Shown here piece after piece: positions 1 through 5,489 of a stretch of 6,885 bases of DNA. The notes beneath the pieces were generated by a model, which saw only the letters and a list, made by a program, of their open reading frames with translations, was not told the origin of the DNA and made no database searches. Within the stretch, counting starts at the first letter, position 1. Each line of letters opens with the position of its first letter. Origin of the DNA: JAHFLV01 sp964367845 (lineage in GTDB: Bacteria; Patescibacteriota; Minisyncoccia; Phycocordibacterales; DATGWK01). A program made the position numbers and the translations under genes. The stretch spans positions 1 through 6,885 of the forward strand of contig CAYIYW010000030.1 in NCBI GenBank assembly GCA_964367845.1. The letters run 5' to 3'.

Positions 1-39
1 CTATGTGCGCAAAAGATATATTGTGCGACGTTACCCTGT

Positions 40-71
40 AACAAAAAAACGCCGGGCGGCGTTTTTTTGTT
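40..71. terminator. strong bidirectional intrinsic terminator
   Basis: A perfect 14-bp inverted repeat (40-53 with 58-71) encloses a 4-base GGGC loop. The inner stem is GC-rich (CGCC/GGCG) and the outer stem is seven A facing seven T, so either strand would give a GC hairpin followed by a U-tract. It lies 8 bases past the stop codon of the leftward SLT-domain gene and would end that transcript. It would equally stop a rightward transcript entering from the left edge of the window. The symmetry is seen directly; the terminator function is inferred from the standard intrinsic-terminator pattern. Confidence 0.88.
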
Positions 72-79
72 TTGATTAT

Positions 80-559
80 TTAACCATTGGTTTCCTGAAC
101 ATTGCTCAACACCAACTGTGCCCAACACCCCGACGAGGCCATCCACGGTCGCGCGCCCTGTTTCTCATAAAGATAACGCGCATACGCGAGATTACCGTCA
201 AGCGTGTAAATGTCTATATTGAGCTTCTTGGACTCCTTTGTGTGATAACGCTCGTTAATTTGCATGACACCGACATCGCTTGGATTTCGTATACCGCGCA
301 TAATTTTGCCGTTTTTACCAGTTTGAGTAAAATGCGACTCACAGCGGGCAACTTCGGCCAAGATGGGCATATCGGAAAAGTATTCCCTAACGCGGGCTTC
401 AACGTCAACATCTATTTCGTTAGTTGATTCCTCTTTCCGATTTTCTGAAGTGACAAGAATAGGATTAGAATCAACGATTTCTGGAATCGGAATTGCGGCA
501 GAATTGCCGGAAATTCCGGTTAGCAACATATACAGACCGACGGCGGCAATATTTATCAT
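80..559 (-). CDS. putative exported SLT/lysozyme-like peptidoglycan hydrolase (lytic transglycosylase family)
   Basis: The 159-residue product has a short hydrophobic N-terminus (residues 4-23) that could be a signal peptide or anchor, although no positive charges precede it. A polar linker (about 27-60) leads to a compact lysozyme-like domain (about 64-146). The probable catalytic Glu is E74 in ARCESHF, followed by the family-typical DVGVMQIN (95-102), where soluble lytic transglycosylases have G-x-MQI, and then by an aromatic-rich helix ending in W139. Such enzymes cleave the MurNAc-GlcNAc bond of peptidoglycan outside the membrane. C73 next to the catalytic Glu and C145 near the end could form a disulfide. 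The ATG at 559 is the first possible start, because a TAG lies in frame 24 bases upstream; no good Shine-Dalgarno is present. The gene has its own promoter at 617-645 and ends at the terminator at 40-71. At 159 residues it is much smaller than Slt70 and is the minimal catalytic domain only. The fold assignment is fairly sure; substrate and role are inferred. Confidence 0.8.
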   Translation of the reverse strand: MINIAAVGLYMLLTGISGNSAAIPIPEIVDSNPILVTSENRKEESTNEIDVDVEARVREYFSDMPILAEVARCESHFTQTGKNGKIMRGIRNPSDVGVMQINERYHTKESKKLNIDIYTLDGNLAYARYLYEKQGARPWMASSGCWAQLVLSNVQETNG

Positions 560-589
560 AGTTTTTTATATTTACCCTAAAACACAAAA

Positions 590-609
590 CTCAGTTGATT
601 CCAACTGAG
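590..609 (-). promoter_or_regulatory. hairpin at predicted mRNA 5' end, terminator-like
   Basis: An 8-bp perfect stem (590-597 with 602-609) closes a 4-base loop. On the minus strand it is followed by a T-rich run (TTTTGTGTTTT). It starts within a base or two of the transcription start predicted from the promoter at 617-645, so the SLT-gene mRNA would begin with this stem-loop. It could shield the 5' end from decay, or act as a terminator for leftward read-through from the exonuclease gene. The stem is seen; both roles are inferred. Confidence 0.5.
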
Positions 610-616
610 CCAATAC

Positions 617-645
617 ATACTAGCACGCTCTCCCCTTCTTGTCAA
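617..645 (-). promoter_or_regulatory. sigma70-type promoter of the SLT-domain gene
   Basis: On the minus strand there is a perfect -35 hexamer TTGACA (640-645), a 17-base spacer and a -10 hexamer TAGTAT (617-622, 4 of 6 to consensus). The -10 is preceded by TGC, giving an extended -10, TGCTAGTAT (617-625). The start of transcription would be near 610, leaving a leader of about 50 bases before the ATG at 559. This is the best promoter match in the window. The same nine-base TGCTAGTAT recurs just upstream of the likely dnaB start. Confidence 0.75.
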
Positions 646-686
646 TGACAAAACGACAATTTCATTGTGTAGAAATGGCTAAAAAT

Positions 687-781
687 AAGGGTATTTTATT
701 GCGCCTAGCGAGGAGCGCCGCGAATGAGTACTCTCATTCATGGCGTCCGAGCGAAGACGCACTACAGGGTTTTATACCCTT
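687..781. repeat. palindromic cloverleaf-like intergenic element
   Basis: About 95 bases are bounded by an 8-bp inverted repeat, AAGGGTAT (687-694) and ATACCCTT (774-781). Inside are three hairpins. Hairpin A (701-718) is a GCGCCT/GGAGCGC stem with one bulged A and loop AGCGA (707-711). The central hairpin is a perfect 7-bp GAATGAG/CTCATTC stem (722-728 with 733-739). Hairpin B (743-760) is GCGTC/GACGC around a loop that also holds AGCGA (750-754). A and B look like diverged copies with a compensatory change (C-G at 704/715, T-A at 746/757). An alternative AGGGT/ACCCT hairpin (766-770 with 776-780) would compete with the outer stem. The right end touches the stop codon of the exonuclease gene, and on the minus strand the left end runs into TTATTTTT, so it may end that transcript. 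It could be a REP/MITE-like dispersed repeat or a structured 3' UTR. It is not a tRNA: there is no T-loop motif or acceptor-type stem. Confidence 0.55.
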
Positions 782-1377
782 TACCGCCACGGAATCAGAA
801 ATTCGTAAAATTGCTCCAAAAGATTTTTATCGTAAAGCAACCTTGAGAACGCCTCGGCCTCCCAAATCGCGCCGTTTAAGGCATTATGAGGTTTTGGTTC
901 GGTCGGAATGCCTGCATACGCCATTATGTAGTCGGAATTGATATCACTTTTTTTGTTTCTAAACGGCGGTTCAATCCTATTTTTTATCATATGAAAGAAT
1001 GCCACTGTATGAAGGTCAATTGACCGATGAGCCAATTGAAAATCAATATGATGCCTAGCGGCCGCGGCTTGCAGAAATCCGATGTCAAAAAGCGGGTTCT
1101 GGCCGGCCAACAGTACATTGCCCCGCTCATCAAGCCATTCAAAAAAGCGACGGACTGCCTCCCCTTCCTCCGGCTTATTTTTGTCTCTGACTGACGCCTC
1201 ATCGGCATCGTTCACTATAAGAGCCGATGGGTCAATATGCGCGCCGTCCCAAAAGTGGCACTCAATATAAAATCGTTCGGACGGCGCCTCAAGGTCAATC
1301 GCCCCGATGCTGACAATGGAATGTTTTTGGGGATTGGTCCCCGTTGTTTCTATATCAACGACAATCATTTTCGGCAA
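781..1377 (-). CDS. DEDDh-family 3'-5' exonuclease (DnaQ-like), third motif altered
   Basis: The 198-residue protein is a single exonuclease domain of the RNase T/DNA polymerase III epsilon type. Exo I is D8-I-E10-T-T-G and Exo II is N94 to D98 (NPLFD). Exo III is H164-N-A166-L-N-G169, where the usual HxAxxD has Gly in place of the last metal-binding Asp; E173 and E175 follow closely. Such proteins remove nucleotides from 3' ends of DNA or RNA using two metal ions. With the Asp missing, activity may be reduced or another acid may serve. There is no polymerase, BRCT or GIY-YIG domain, so it is a stand-alone nuclease. The given start is a TTG (1375-1377), 13 bases after a GAGGG that could act as Shine-Dalgarno. 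An ATG three codons inside (1366-1368) is the alternative. It lies 33 bases after the zinc-domain gene and is probably co-transcribed with it. The family is sure; proofreading versus repair or RNA role is unknown. Confidence 0.85.
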   Translation of the reverse strand: MPKMIVVDIETTGTNPQKHSIVSIGAIDLEAPSERFYIECHFWDGAHIDPSALIVNDADEASVRDKNKPEEGEAVRRFFEWLDERGNVLLAGQNPLFDIGFLQAAAARHHIDFQLAHRSIDLHTVAFFHMIKNRIEPPFRNKKSDINSDYIMAYAGIPTEPKPHNALNGAIWEAEAFSRLLYDKNLLEQFYEFLIPWR

Positions 1378-1410
1378 ATAATACTTTTGACCCTCATTTT
1401 AATTGGGCTT

Positions 1411-1794
1411 TTATTTTAATAGACCCTTGCAATTCCCTGCCGGACTGTATCCGGCCAGCTCGGCGAGAGCAATCGTATCAAAAAAAACTTTGTTCTTCTC
1501 AATTATTGTTTTTGCGCCGGGACAATTGAGCAAATGATATTTTTTGCCGTTTACAGACCCGACCACGCGGCCATCATAAATTGACGGAGCGATTGTCTTC
1601 ACGCTCTGCCCTTCAATTCCCTGTCCAACAATCCCCTGCTCAATAATATTTGTTCGGACAACTTTTATCGGCGCCCTGTCGTCGGTCAGAGCCAAGAACT
1701 TGAAACCACCAAAGGCCAATCCGAGGCCAAGGACAAAACATATCGCCAAAAGGCCGAGGATATTGATTTTTTTAGGGCTATCAAGTATACTCAT
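1411..1794 (-). CDS. membrane-anchored protein with Ada-like metal-binding domain
   Basis: The 127-residue product has a short basic N-terminus (PKK, 7-9), one transmembrane segment (about 11-35), a linker with a short Gly-Gln-rich repeat (EQGIVGQGIEGQ, 52-63), and a C-terminal domain (about 76-125). This domain resembles the Ada zinc-binding fold: GS-NGKKYH-x3-C, then KNKVFF, then ALAELAGYSPAGNC. H87 and C91 match the spacing of the first Ada ligand pair (C-x3-C), and C122 matches the last Cys. The position of the third ligand is A119, so only three ligands are visible. In Ada this domain repairs phosphotriesters; no methyltransferase or helix-turn-helix part is present here, so DNA repair is not implied. 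The domain would face outside if the N-terminus is cytoplasmic. The ATG at 1794 is chosen because a longer reading to 1908 overlaps rpmA and lacks support. It starts 7 bases after a TATAAT box, so the mRNA is probably leaderless. The function is unknown. Confidence 0.7.
   Translation of the reverse strand: MSILDSPKKINILGLLAICFVLGLGLAFGGFKFLALTDDRAPIKVVRTNIIEQGIVGQGIEGQSVKTIAPSIYDGRVVGSVNGKKYHLLNCPGAKTIIEKNKVFFDTIALAELAGYSPAGNCKGLLK
1763..1791 (+). promoter_or_regulatory. probable rpmA promoter
   Basis: TTGATT (1763-1768, 4 of 6 to the -35 consensus), a 17-base spacer and TATACT (1786-1791, 5 of 6 to the -10 consensus) would start transcription near 1798, giving rpmA a leader of about 19 bases. 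The boxes lie inside the first codons of the oppositely oriented zinc-domain gene, so the two transcription units overlap head to head. Confidence 0.5.
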
Positions 1795-1800
1795 TTGGCA

Positions 1801-1809
1801 ATTATAACA
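1801..1809 (-). promoter_or_regulatory. extended -10 promoter of the zinc-domain/exonuclease operon
   Basis: On the minus strand the sequence reads TGTTATAAT, a perfect TATAAT (1801-1806) with the TGn extension. No good -35 is seen at 16-18 bases, only a T-rich stretch. The start of transcription would fall at about 1794-1795, on the A of the ATG of the zinc-domain gene, so a leaderless mRNA is predicted. On the plus strand the same bases give TATAAC and lie in the rpmA leader. Confidence 0.6.
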
Positions 1810-1816
1810 GAAAAAA

Positions 1817-2089
1817 ATGGCAACAAAAAAAGCTGGTGGCTCAACAAAAAACGGTAGGGACTCAAATCCAAAATACCTTGGGATTAAGGTTAACAGTGGC
1901 GAACGCACTCAAGCGGGCGCAGTTGTTGTCCGCCAAAGAGGCACAGACATAATCCCCGGCCGGAACATCGGCATGGGTTCCGACCACACTCTTTATGCTC
2001 TCAAGGACGGCGTCGTCGTTCTCGCTCAAACCAGACGAACTCATTTTGACAAATCATCAAAACGCAAGAAAATCGTCCACATCGCGTAA
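1817..2089 (+). CDS. rpmA: 50S ribosomal protein bL27
   Basis: The 90-residue protein begins MATKKAGGSTKNGRDS and contains VVRQRGT (37-43) and G-DHTLYAL (54-61), which are hallmarks of bL27. bL27 sits on the large subunit with its N-terminal tail reaching the peptidyl transferase centre. The tail starts directly at the conserved A-T-K-K-A-G-G, with no cleavable extension like that of Firmicutes, so no Prp-type processing is expected. Length is normal (85-94 in most bacteria). The gene is alone: rplU (bL21), its common partner, is not next to it in this window. No Shine-Dalgarno is visible in the A-rich leader. It is divergent from the zinc-domain gene across a 22-base spacer, and a terminator follows immediately. 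Confidence 0.97.
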   Translation: MATKKAGGSTKNGRDSNPKYLGIKVNSGERTQAGAVVVRQRGTDIIPGRNIGMGSDHTLYALKDGVVVLAQTRRTHFDKSSKRKKIVHIA

Positions 2090-2093
2090 CATG

Positions 2094-2122
2094 CAAAAGC
2101 CCCGCCGAAAGCGGAGTTTTTG
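2094..2122. terminator. intrinsic terminator between convergent rpmA and rplI
   Basis: Five bases after the rpmA stop there is a hairpin: CCGC (2102-2105) pairs with GCGG (2111-2114) around CGAAA. After one C-A mismatch the stem is extended by C-G, G-T and four A-T pairs, and the right side supplies five T. On the minus strand it also gives a GC stem followed by TTTT, 34 bases past the rplI stop, so it probably serves both convergent genes. Confidence 0.8.
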
Positions 2123-2156
2123 TTATCCAACCTCCCCTTCCATAAACCAGAATCGG

Positions 2157-2600
2157 CTATTCCGCCACAATCTCCACGATAAGAATCGCTGTTTTGTCTT
2201 CAGTCCCGATTTTTATTTTATGCTCGCCTATTTCCTTTATCGGTTTTTCCATTTGAATTAAATCGGCGGGGACTTCCAAGTTGGTCTGCGCCAGCAATTC
2301 AACGGCAATTTGCTCTTTGTGAATTCCGGAAAATAAGTGGCCTTTATCGTTTGATTTGGAAATAATCCTTAGTTTGGTGTTAGAAATTGTTTCCAAGTTT
2401 TTGTGAAGAAGATTATCTTGAATTTTCTTCCCGACCTCAAAGATAACCTTCTGTTTAGCGACATTCTTTTCGGCCTCCGGTGTCGCTAAAATTGCGTGGC
2501 CGTTTGGAATCAAAAAATTTACGGCATAGCCATCAGAAACATTCTTTATTTGATGTTTTTTGCCGATTTTCGGCAGGTCGTGTTGGAAAATTACTTTCAT
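2157..2600 (-). CDS. rplI: 50S ribosomal protein bL9
   Basis: The 147-residue protein has the bL9 layout. The N-terminal RNA-binding domain begins MKVIFQHDLPKIGKKHQI and includes the signature region DGYAVNFLIPNGHAILAT (23-40). A long charged helix covers about 41-77, and a C-terminal domain about 78-147 includes GHLFSGIHKEQIA (87-99). bL9 binds 23S rRNA near the L1 stalk and helps keep the reading frame. Length is typical (about 148-150). It is usually in an rpsF-ssb-rpsR-rplI-(dnaB) cluster; here it stands alone downstream of the S41 peptidase gene with a 73-base gap. That gap contains no clear terminator and only a weak promoter candidate (TCTAAT as -10), so co-transcription with the peptidase is possible. 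No Shine-Dalgarno precedes the ATG; the leader is A-rich. Confidence 0.96.
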   Translation of the reverse strand: MKVIFQHDLPKIGKKHQIKNVSDGYAVNFLIPNGHAILATPEAEKNVAKQKVIFEVGKKIQDNLLHKNLETISNTKLRIISKSNDKGHLFSGIHKEQIAVELLAQTNLEVPADLIQMEKPIKEIGEHKIKIGTEDKTAILIVEIVAE

Positions 2601-2673
2601 TGTTTTGTTTTCAGCAGTTGAAAATTAGAACGTCCGCACTCGTTCTCTGTTATAGAAAACCGTCAACATTTTA

Positions 2674-3906
2674 TCACTTTTTGAGCAAAAGCTCAACGGC
2701 CGCCTTGAGTTGCGGGTCACGGCCATTTTTGGAATCCTCCTCCGTTAAATCAACCGATATGTCCGGCTTGAGACCGCCCGCTGAAATTGACAGACCATTC
2801 GGCGTAAGCCATTGAGCAATTGTCACCTTCAAGGAGGATTCGGGTGTGACTTTGACAAGCTCTTGAACCGAACCTTTGCCAAATGAAGTACTGCCGACCA
2901 AAGTCGCAATGTCGTGTTCAGAGAGCGCGCCCGCCAGAATCTCCGAAGCGGACGCCGAGCCCTTATCAATCAGAACAGCCATTTTCAAACGCTCGCCAAA
3001 AATACGATAGCCCCGGCTTCGGTGAATTACTTGGTCGCCACCGTTTCTGTATTCTTCTCTGACGACCGCCGTGCCGGTCGGCAAAAACCAGCTTGCCATA
3101 TCAACGGAGGCCTCAAGAAAGCCACCGGGATTGCCCCGAAGGTCAAGAATCAATTTGTCCGACCCCGTTCTGACAAACGCCCGCAGGGCCTTACGGAAGA
3201 GGTCTGGCGAAGCCGACGAGAAATTATAAAGTTGAATGACAAATATCCCGTCGCCTCTGAATTCGTAATCAAGAGTCGGAATGTCAATAACAGCCCGAGT
3301 CACCGAAATTTCAATCGGTTCGGAAGAGTTCCCGCGAATAAGCAATAGTTTGACTTTTGTCCCGACCTTGCCACGGATAAGTCGGACTGCCTGATCAGTA
3401 TTTAATTTTTCCGTGGAGATATCGTCAATTTTTATGATTTTGTCACCTGACTGAATGCCGGCCCGAAATGCCGGCGTACCGCGAAGCGGTGAAATGACAG
3501 TCAAGACATCGTCTCGCACGCCAATTTCCATTCCGACGCCTTCAAAATTGCCGTTGATGTCGCTTTCAAAAATTTTGGCCTCTTCGGGCGGTAAAAAGGT
3601 GGTATACGGGTCATCCAGCGAATCCACCATTCCGCTGATAGCGCCCCATACTCGTTCCTGGCTCGTCGGAAATTCGGCGGTTGACGTTGAGGAAGGCACA
3701 AATTTCTCGTCAATTACTCGCCATGCCTTCCAAAACGGCCCGAAATCAAGATTGAGGTCGGACGGGGTGTTTGAATTCTCAAGAAATAGCGGACCGGAAA
3801 TTCCCCCTCGCGCCCCTCCTCCAATTTTATAACCAACAAAAAAAGAAACCCCTATTACTAGGAGAATGGCGAGGGCGTAGGATAATCGTTTTCGGTCGTC
3901 CGACAT
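2674..3906 (-). CDS. ctpA: C-terminal processing peptidase, S41 family (CtpA/Prc-like)
   Basis: The 410-residue protein has an N-terminal membrane anchor or signal segment (about 9-26, after DDRKR), a helical N-domain (about 53-110, with LDDPYTTFL at 97-105), a PDZ domain (about 118-203, with RAGIQSGDKI at 148-157), and an S41 catalytic domain (about 210-390). The catalytic Ser is S319 in GSASASE (316-322) and the general base is K344 in FGKGSVQ (342-348), exactly 25 residues apart as in the D1 protease. E322 and Q348 are also at family positions. LDLRGNPGG (254-262) forms the conserved oxyanion-hole region. These enzymes trim or degrade exported and envelope proteins from exposed C-termini. 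It is complete with all key residues. The ATG at 3906 fits: a promoter ends about 10 bases upstream. The gene symbol is by family; ctpA and ctpB cannot be told apart here. It ends in TGA followed at once by TAA. Confidence 0.95.
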   Translation of the reverse strand: MSDDRKRLSYALAILLVIGVSFFVGYKIGGGARGGISGPLFLENSNTPSDLNLDFGPFWKAWRVIDEKFVPSSTSTAEFPTSQERVWGAISGMVDSLDDPYTTFLPPEEAKIFESDINGNFEGVGMEIGVRDDVLTVISPLRGTPAFRAGIQSGDKIIKIDDISTEKLNTDQAVRLIRGKVGTKVKLLLIRGNSSEPIEISVTRAVIDIPTLDYEFRGDGIFVIQLYNFSSASPDLFRKALRAFVRTGSDKLILDLRGNPGGFLEASVDMASWFLPTGTAVVREEYRNGGDQVIHRSRGYRIFGERLKMAVLIDKGSASASEILAGALSEHDIATLVGSTSFGKGSVQELVKVTPESSLKVTIAQWLTPNGLSISAGGLKPDISVDLTEEDSKNGRDPQLKAAVELLLKK

Positions 3907-3916
3907 TTACTTGGAT

Positions 3917-3945
3917 ATTCTCTCAAAGCTGTCGGTTGGAGTCAA
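3917..3945 (-). promoter_or_regulatory. probable promoter of the S41 peptidase gene
   Basis: On the minus strand TTGACT (3940-3945, 5 of 6 to consensus) is followed after 17 bases by GAGAAT (3917-3922, 4 of 6) with a TGA extension, making TGAGAGAAT. Transcription would begin near 3910, leaving only about four bases before the ATG at 3906, so the message would be almost leaderless. Confidence 0.55.
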
Positions 3946-3966
3946 ACTGTCGCCGAGACAGAAAAG

Positions 3967-3975
3967 TGCTAATAT
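3967..3975 (+). promoter_or_regulatory. extended -10 promoter of cysS
   Basis: TGCTAATAT is an extended -10 box (TGC plus TAATAT, 4 of 6). The -35 region is weak (CTGTCG at 17 bases). Seven bases downstream is the A of the cysS ATG, so a leaderless cysS mRNA is predicted. The box differs by one base from the TGCTAGTAT of the SLT gene and dnaB. It shares the 75-base divergent region with the peptidase promoter. Confidence 0.5.
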
Positions 3976-3981
3976 ATTTCT

Positions 3982-5424
3982 ATGCGACTTTACAACACTC
4001 TGTCCAAAAAATTGGAGACCTTCAAACCGATTGATAATAAGGTTGTCAGAATGTATCATTGTGGCCCGACTGTTTACAACTACGCCCACATCGGCAACTT
4101 GCGGGCTTATGTCTTTGCCGATACGCTCAAACGGGCATTGGAATATCTCGGCTACAAAACAAAGCAAGTTATCAACATTACCGATGTCGGCCACCTTACG
4201 AGCAACATGGACCACGGTCAAGACAAGATTGAAGAAGAAGCCCGTCAGGAGCAAAAAACCGCCGTTGAAATTGTTGATTTTTATACCCGGGCCTTTTTTG
4301 CTGATATCCAAAAATTGAACCTGAACATTTCGGGAACGCTATTTCCTAAAGCAACCGACCATATCGGCGAACAAATAGCGCTCATTGGAGCGTTGGAGAA
4401 GAAGAACGCGACCTACATAACTTCGGACGGCGTTTATTTTGACACCTCCTATTACAAAAAATATGGCAAACTCGGCCAAGTCGCTTTAGCCGGCCTTGAA
4501 GAAGGCGCGCGTATAACTAAAAATTTGGAAAAGAAAAACCCGACCGATTTTGCGCTGTGGAAATTCTCTTCGCCGGATGAGAAACGACAGCAAGAGTGGC
4601 CGTCGCCATGGGGCGTGGGTTTCCCGGGCTGGCATATTGAATGTTCGGCGATGTCAATGAAATATCTCGGGGAAACGTTTGACATCCATACCGGAGGCGT
4701 TGACCATGTGCCCGTTCATCACAACAACGAAATCGCCCAGTCGGAGTCTGCAACAGGAAAGCCTTATGTCCATTTTTGGCTCCATAATGAATTCGTAAAT
4801 ATCCCGGACGGAAAAATGTCCAAATCCAAGGAGAATTTTATCCGCCTTGCGACTCTTGAGGAAAATAAAATTCATCCCCTCGCCTATCGTTACTGGTTGC
4901 TCACCGCCCACTATCGCTCGCCGATTCTTTTCAGTTTTGAGGCCGTTCGGGCGGCTCAAAACGCTCTTGAATCGCTCGTCCGGAAAATTGGTTCGGTTGA
5001 GAAGGCCGGCTCCGGCGCGAAAAATGATGGGAACGCCAAAATAAAAGACAAGGACATTTCAAAAATCACCCAGATTAAAAAAAACTTGACGGTGGCCATT
5101 GAAAACGACTTGGACACACCGGCCTGCATCGCCCTTCTTCACAAGACCGCGGACGAAATAGCGTCCGGCGACATCGGGCCGGAAATCATCTGCGACTTTG
5201 ACGCGGTGCTCGGATTGCGACTCAATGATTTGGCTCGCTACACCGGCGATATTCCAGAAAAAATTAAGAATTTATCAAGAGAACGAGAAATATTTCGTCT
5301 GTCAAACGAGTGGGAAAAAGCCGACGCCATTCGTCGGGAAACGGAAAATATGGGCTATTATATTGACGATACGCAGGAAGGCCCGAGAATTCATCGCCCG
5401 CTTTCAACTCTTTTTGAAAACTAA
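3982..5424 (+). CDS. cysS: cysteinyl-tRNA synthetase
   Basis: The 480-residue class Ia synthetase charges tRNA-Cys with cysteine using ATP. The N-terminus RLYNTLSKK is typical. The HIGH-type motif is HIGN (36-39) and the KMSKS loop is K278-S282. The four zinc ligands that select cysteine are C27, C221, H246 and E250, with the same spacing as in E. coli (25 residues from second Cys to His, then 4 to Glu). WHIECSAMS (217-225) and HHNNEIAQSE (246-255) flank the active site. The C-terminal helical and tRNA-binding parts run from about 320, ending with the small domain around EKADAIRRETENMGYY (445-460). All catalytic elements are intact and the length is usual (about 460-480). The ATG at 3982 has no Shine-Dalgarno and lies 7 bases from a -10 box. 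dnaB follows in the same direction with no terminator seen between, so read-through is likely. Confidence 0.98.
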   Translation: MRLYNTLSKKLETFKPIDNKVVRMYHCGPTVYNYAHIGNLRAYVFADTLKRALEYLGYKTKQVINITDVGHLTSNMDHGQDKIEEEARQEQKTAVEIVDFYTRAFFADIQKLNLNISGTLFPKATDHIGEQIALIGALEKKNATYITSDGVYFDTSYYKKYGKLGQVALAGLEEGARITKNLEKKNPTDFALWKFSSPDEKRQQEWPSPWGVGFPGWHIECSAMSMKYLGETFDIHTGGVDHVPVHHNNEIAQSESATGKPYVHFWLHNEFVNIPDGKMSKSKENFIRLATLEENKIHPLAYRYWLLTAHYRSPILFSFEAVRAAQNALESLVRKIGSVEKAGSGAKNDGNAKIKDKDISKITQIKKNLTVAIENDLDTPACIALLHKTADEIASGDIGPEIICDFDAVLGLRLNDLARYTGDIPEKIKNLSREREIFRLSNEWEKADAIRRETENMGYYIDDTQEGPRIHRPLSTLFEN

Positions 5425-5480
5425 TAAACAGGTTGTAAACTTGATATGCAGGAAAATCATCTTAATCGCATCGCTCACTC

Positions 5481-5489
5481 TGCTAGTAT
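5481..5489 (+). promoter_or_regulatory. candidate extended -10 promoter of dnaB
   Basis: TGCTAGTAT (TGC plus TAGTAT, 4 of 6) is identical over nine bases to the minus-strand box of the SLT gene. Transcription would start near 5496. That is after the first ATG pair (5488/5491) and about 10 bases before the second pair (5506/5509), which would then be the true start. No good -35 is seen at 16-18 bases, so this is weaker evidence than at 617-645. Confidence 0.35.

Noticed and set aside
3..41. Possible C-terminal tail of a rightward gene ending in TAA at 39-41, just at the terminator
   Set aside because: Only about 12 codons are visible, with no recognisable motif; the position before a bidirectional terminator is suggestive but not enough to call a gene.
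5..427. Rightward open frame of 140 codons
   Set aside because: It crosses the terminator hairpin and lies antisense to the SLT-domain gene, which has clear family motifs; this frame has none.
687..781. tRNA or tRNA-like gene, because of the cloverleaf-like fold
   Set aside because: No T-loop (GGTTCGAATCC-like) or D-loop features, no 7-bp acceptor stem with a fitting variable region, and the arms are spaced wrongly.
639..941. Rightward open frame of 100 codons
   Set aside because: It runs through the palindromic element and antisense to the exonuclease gene; no recognisable domain or start signal.
1795..1908. Longer N-terminus for the leftward zinc-domain protein (38 extra residues)
   Set aside because: It would overlap the conserved first 30 codons of rpmA on the other strand, and the internal ATG at 1794 sits just after a perfect extended -10 and starts a normal membrane-anchor N-terminus.
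2601..2673. Strong promoter for rplI (TTGACG seen on the minus strand)
   Set aside because: No acceptable -10 lies 16-18 bases from TTGACG; TCTAAT and TATAAC nearby lack matching -35 boxes, so no promoter was called.
3455..4318. Several overlapping frames (3455-3832, 3771-4034, 3907-4311, 3911-4318)
   Set aside because: Shadows of the S41 peptidase and cysS coding frames; no motif of their own.
5425..5487. Terminator or small RNA between cysS and dnaB
   Set aside because: No inverted repeat with a T-run is visible in these 63 bases; read-through is more likely.
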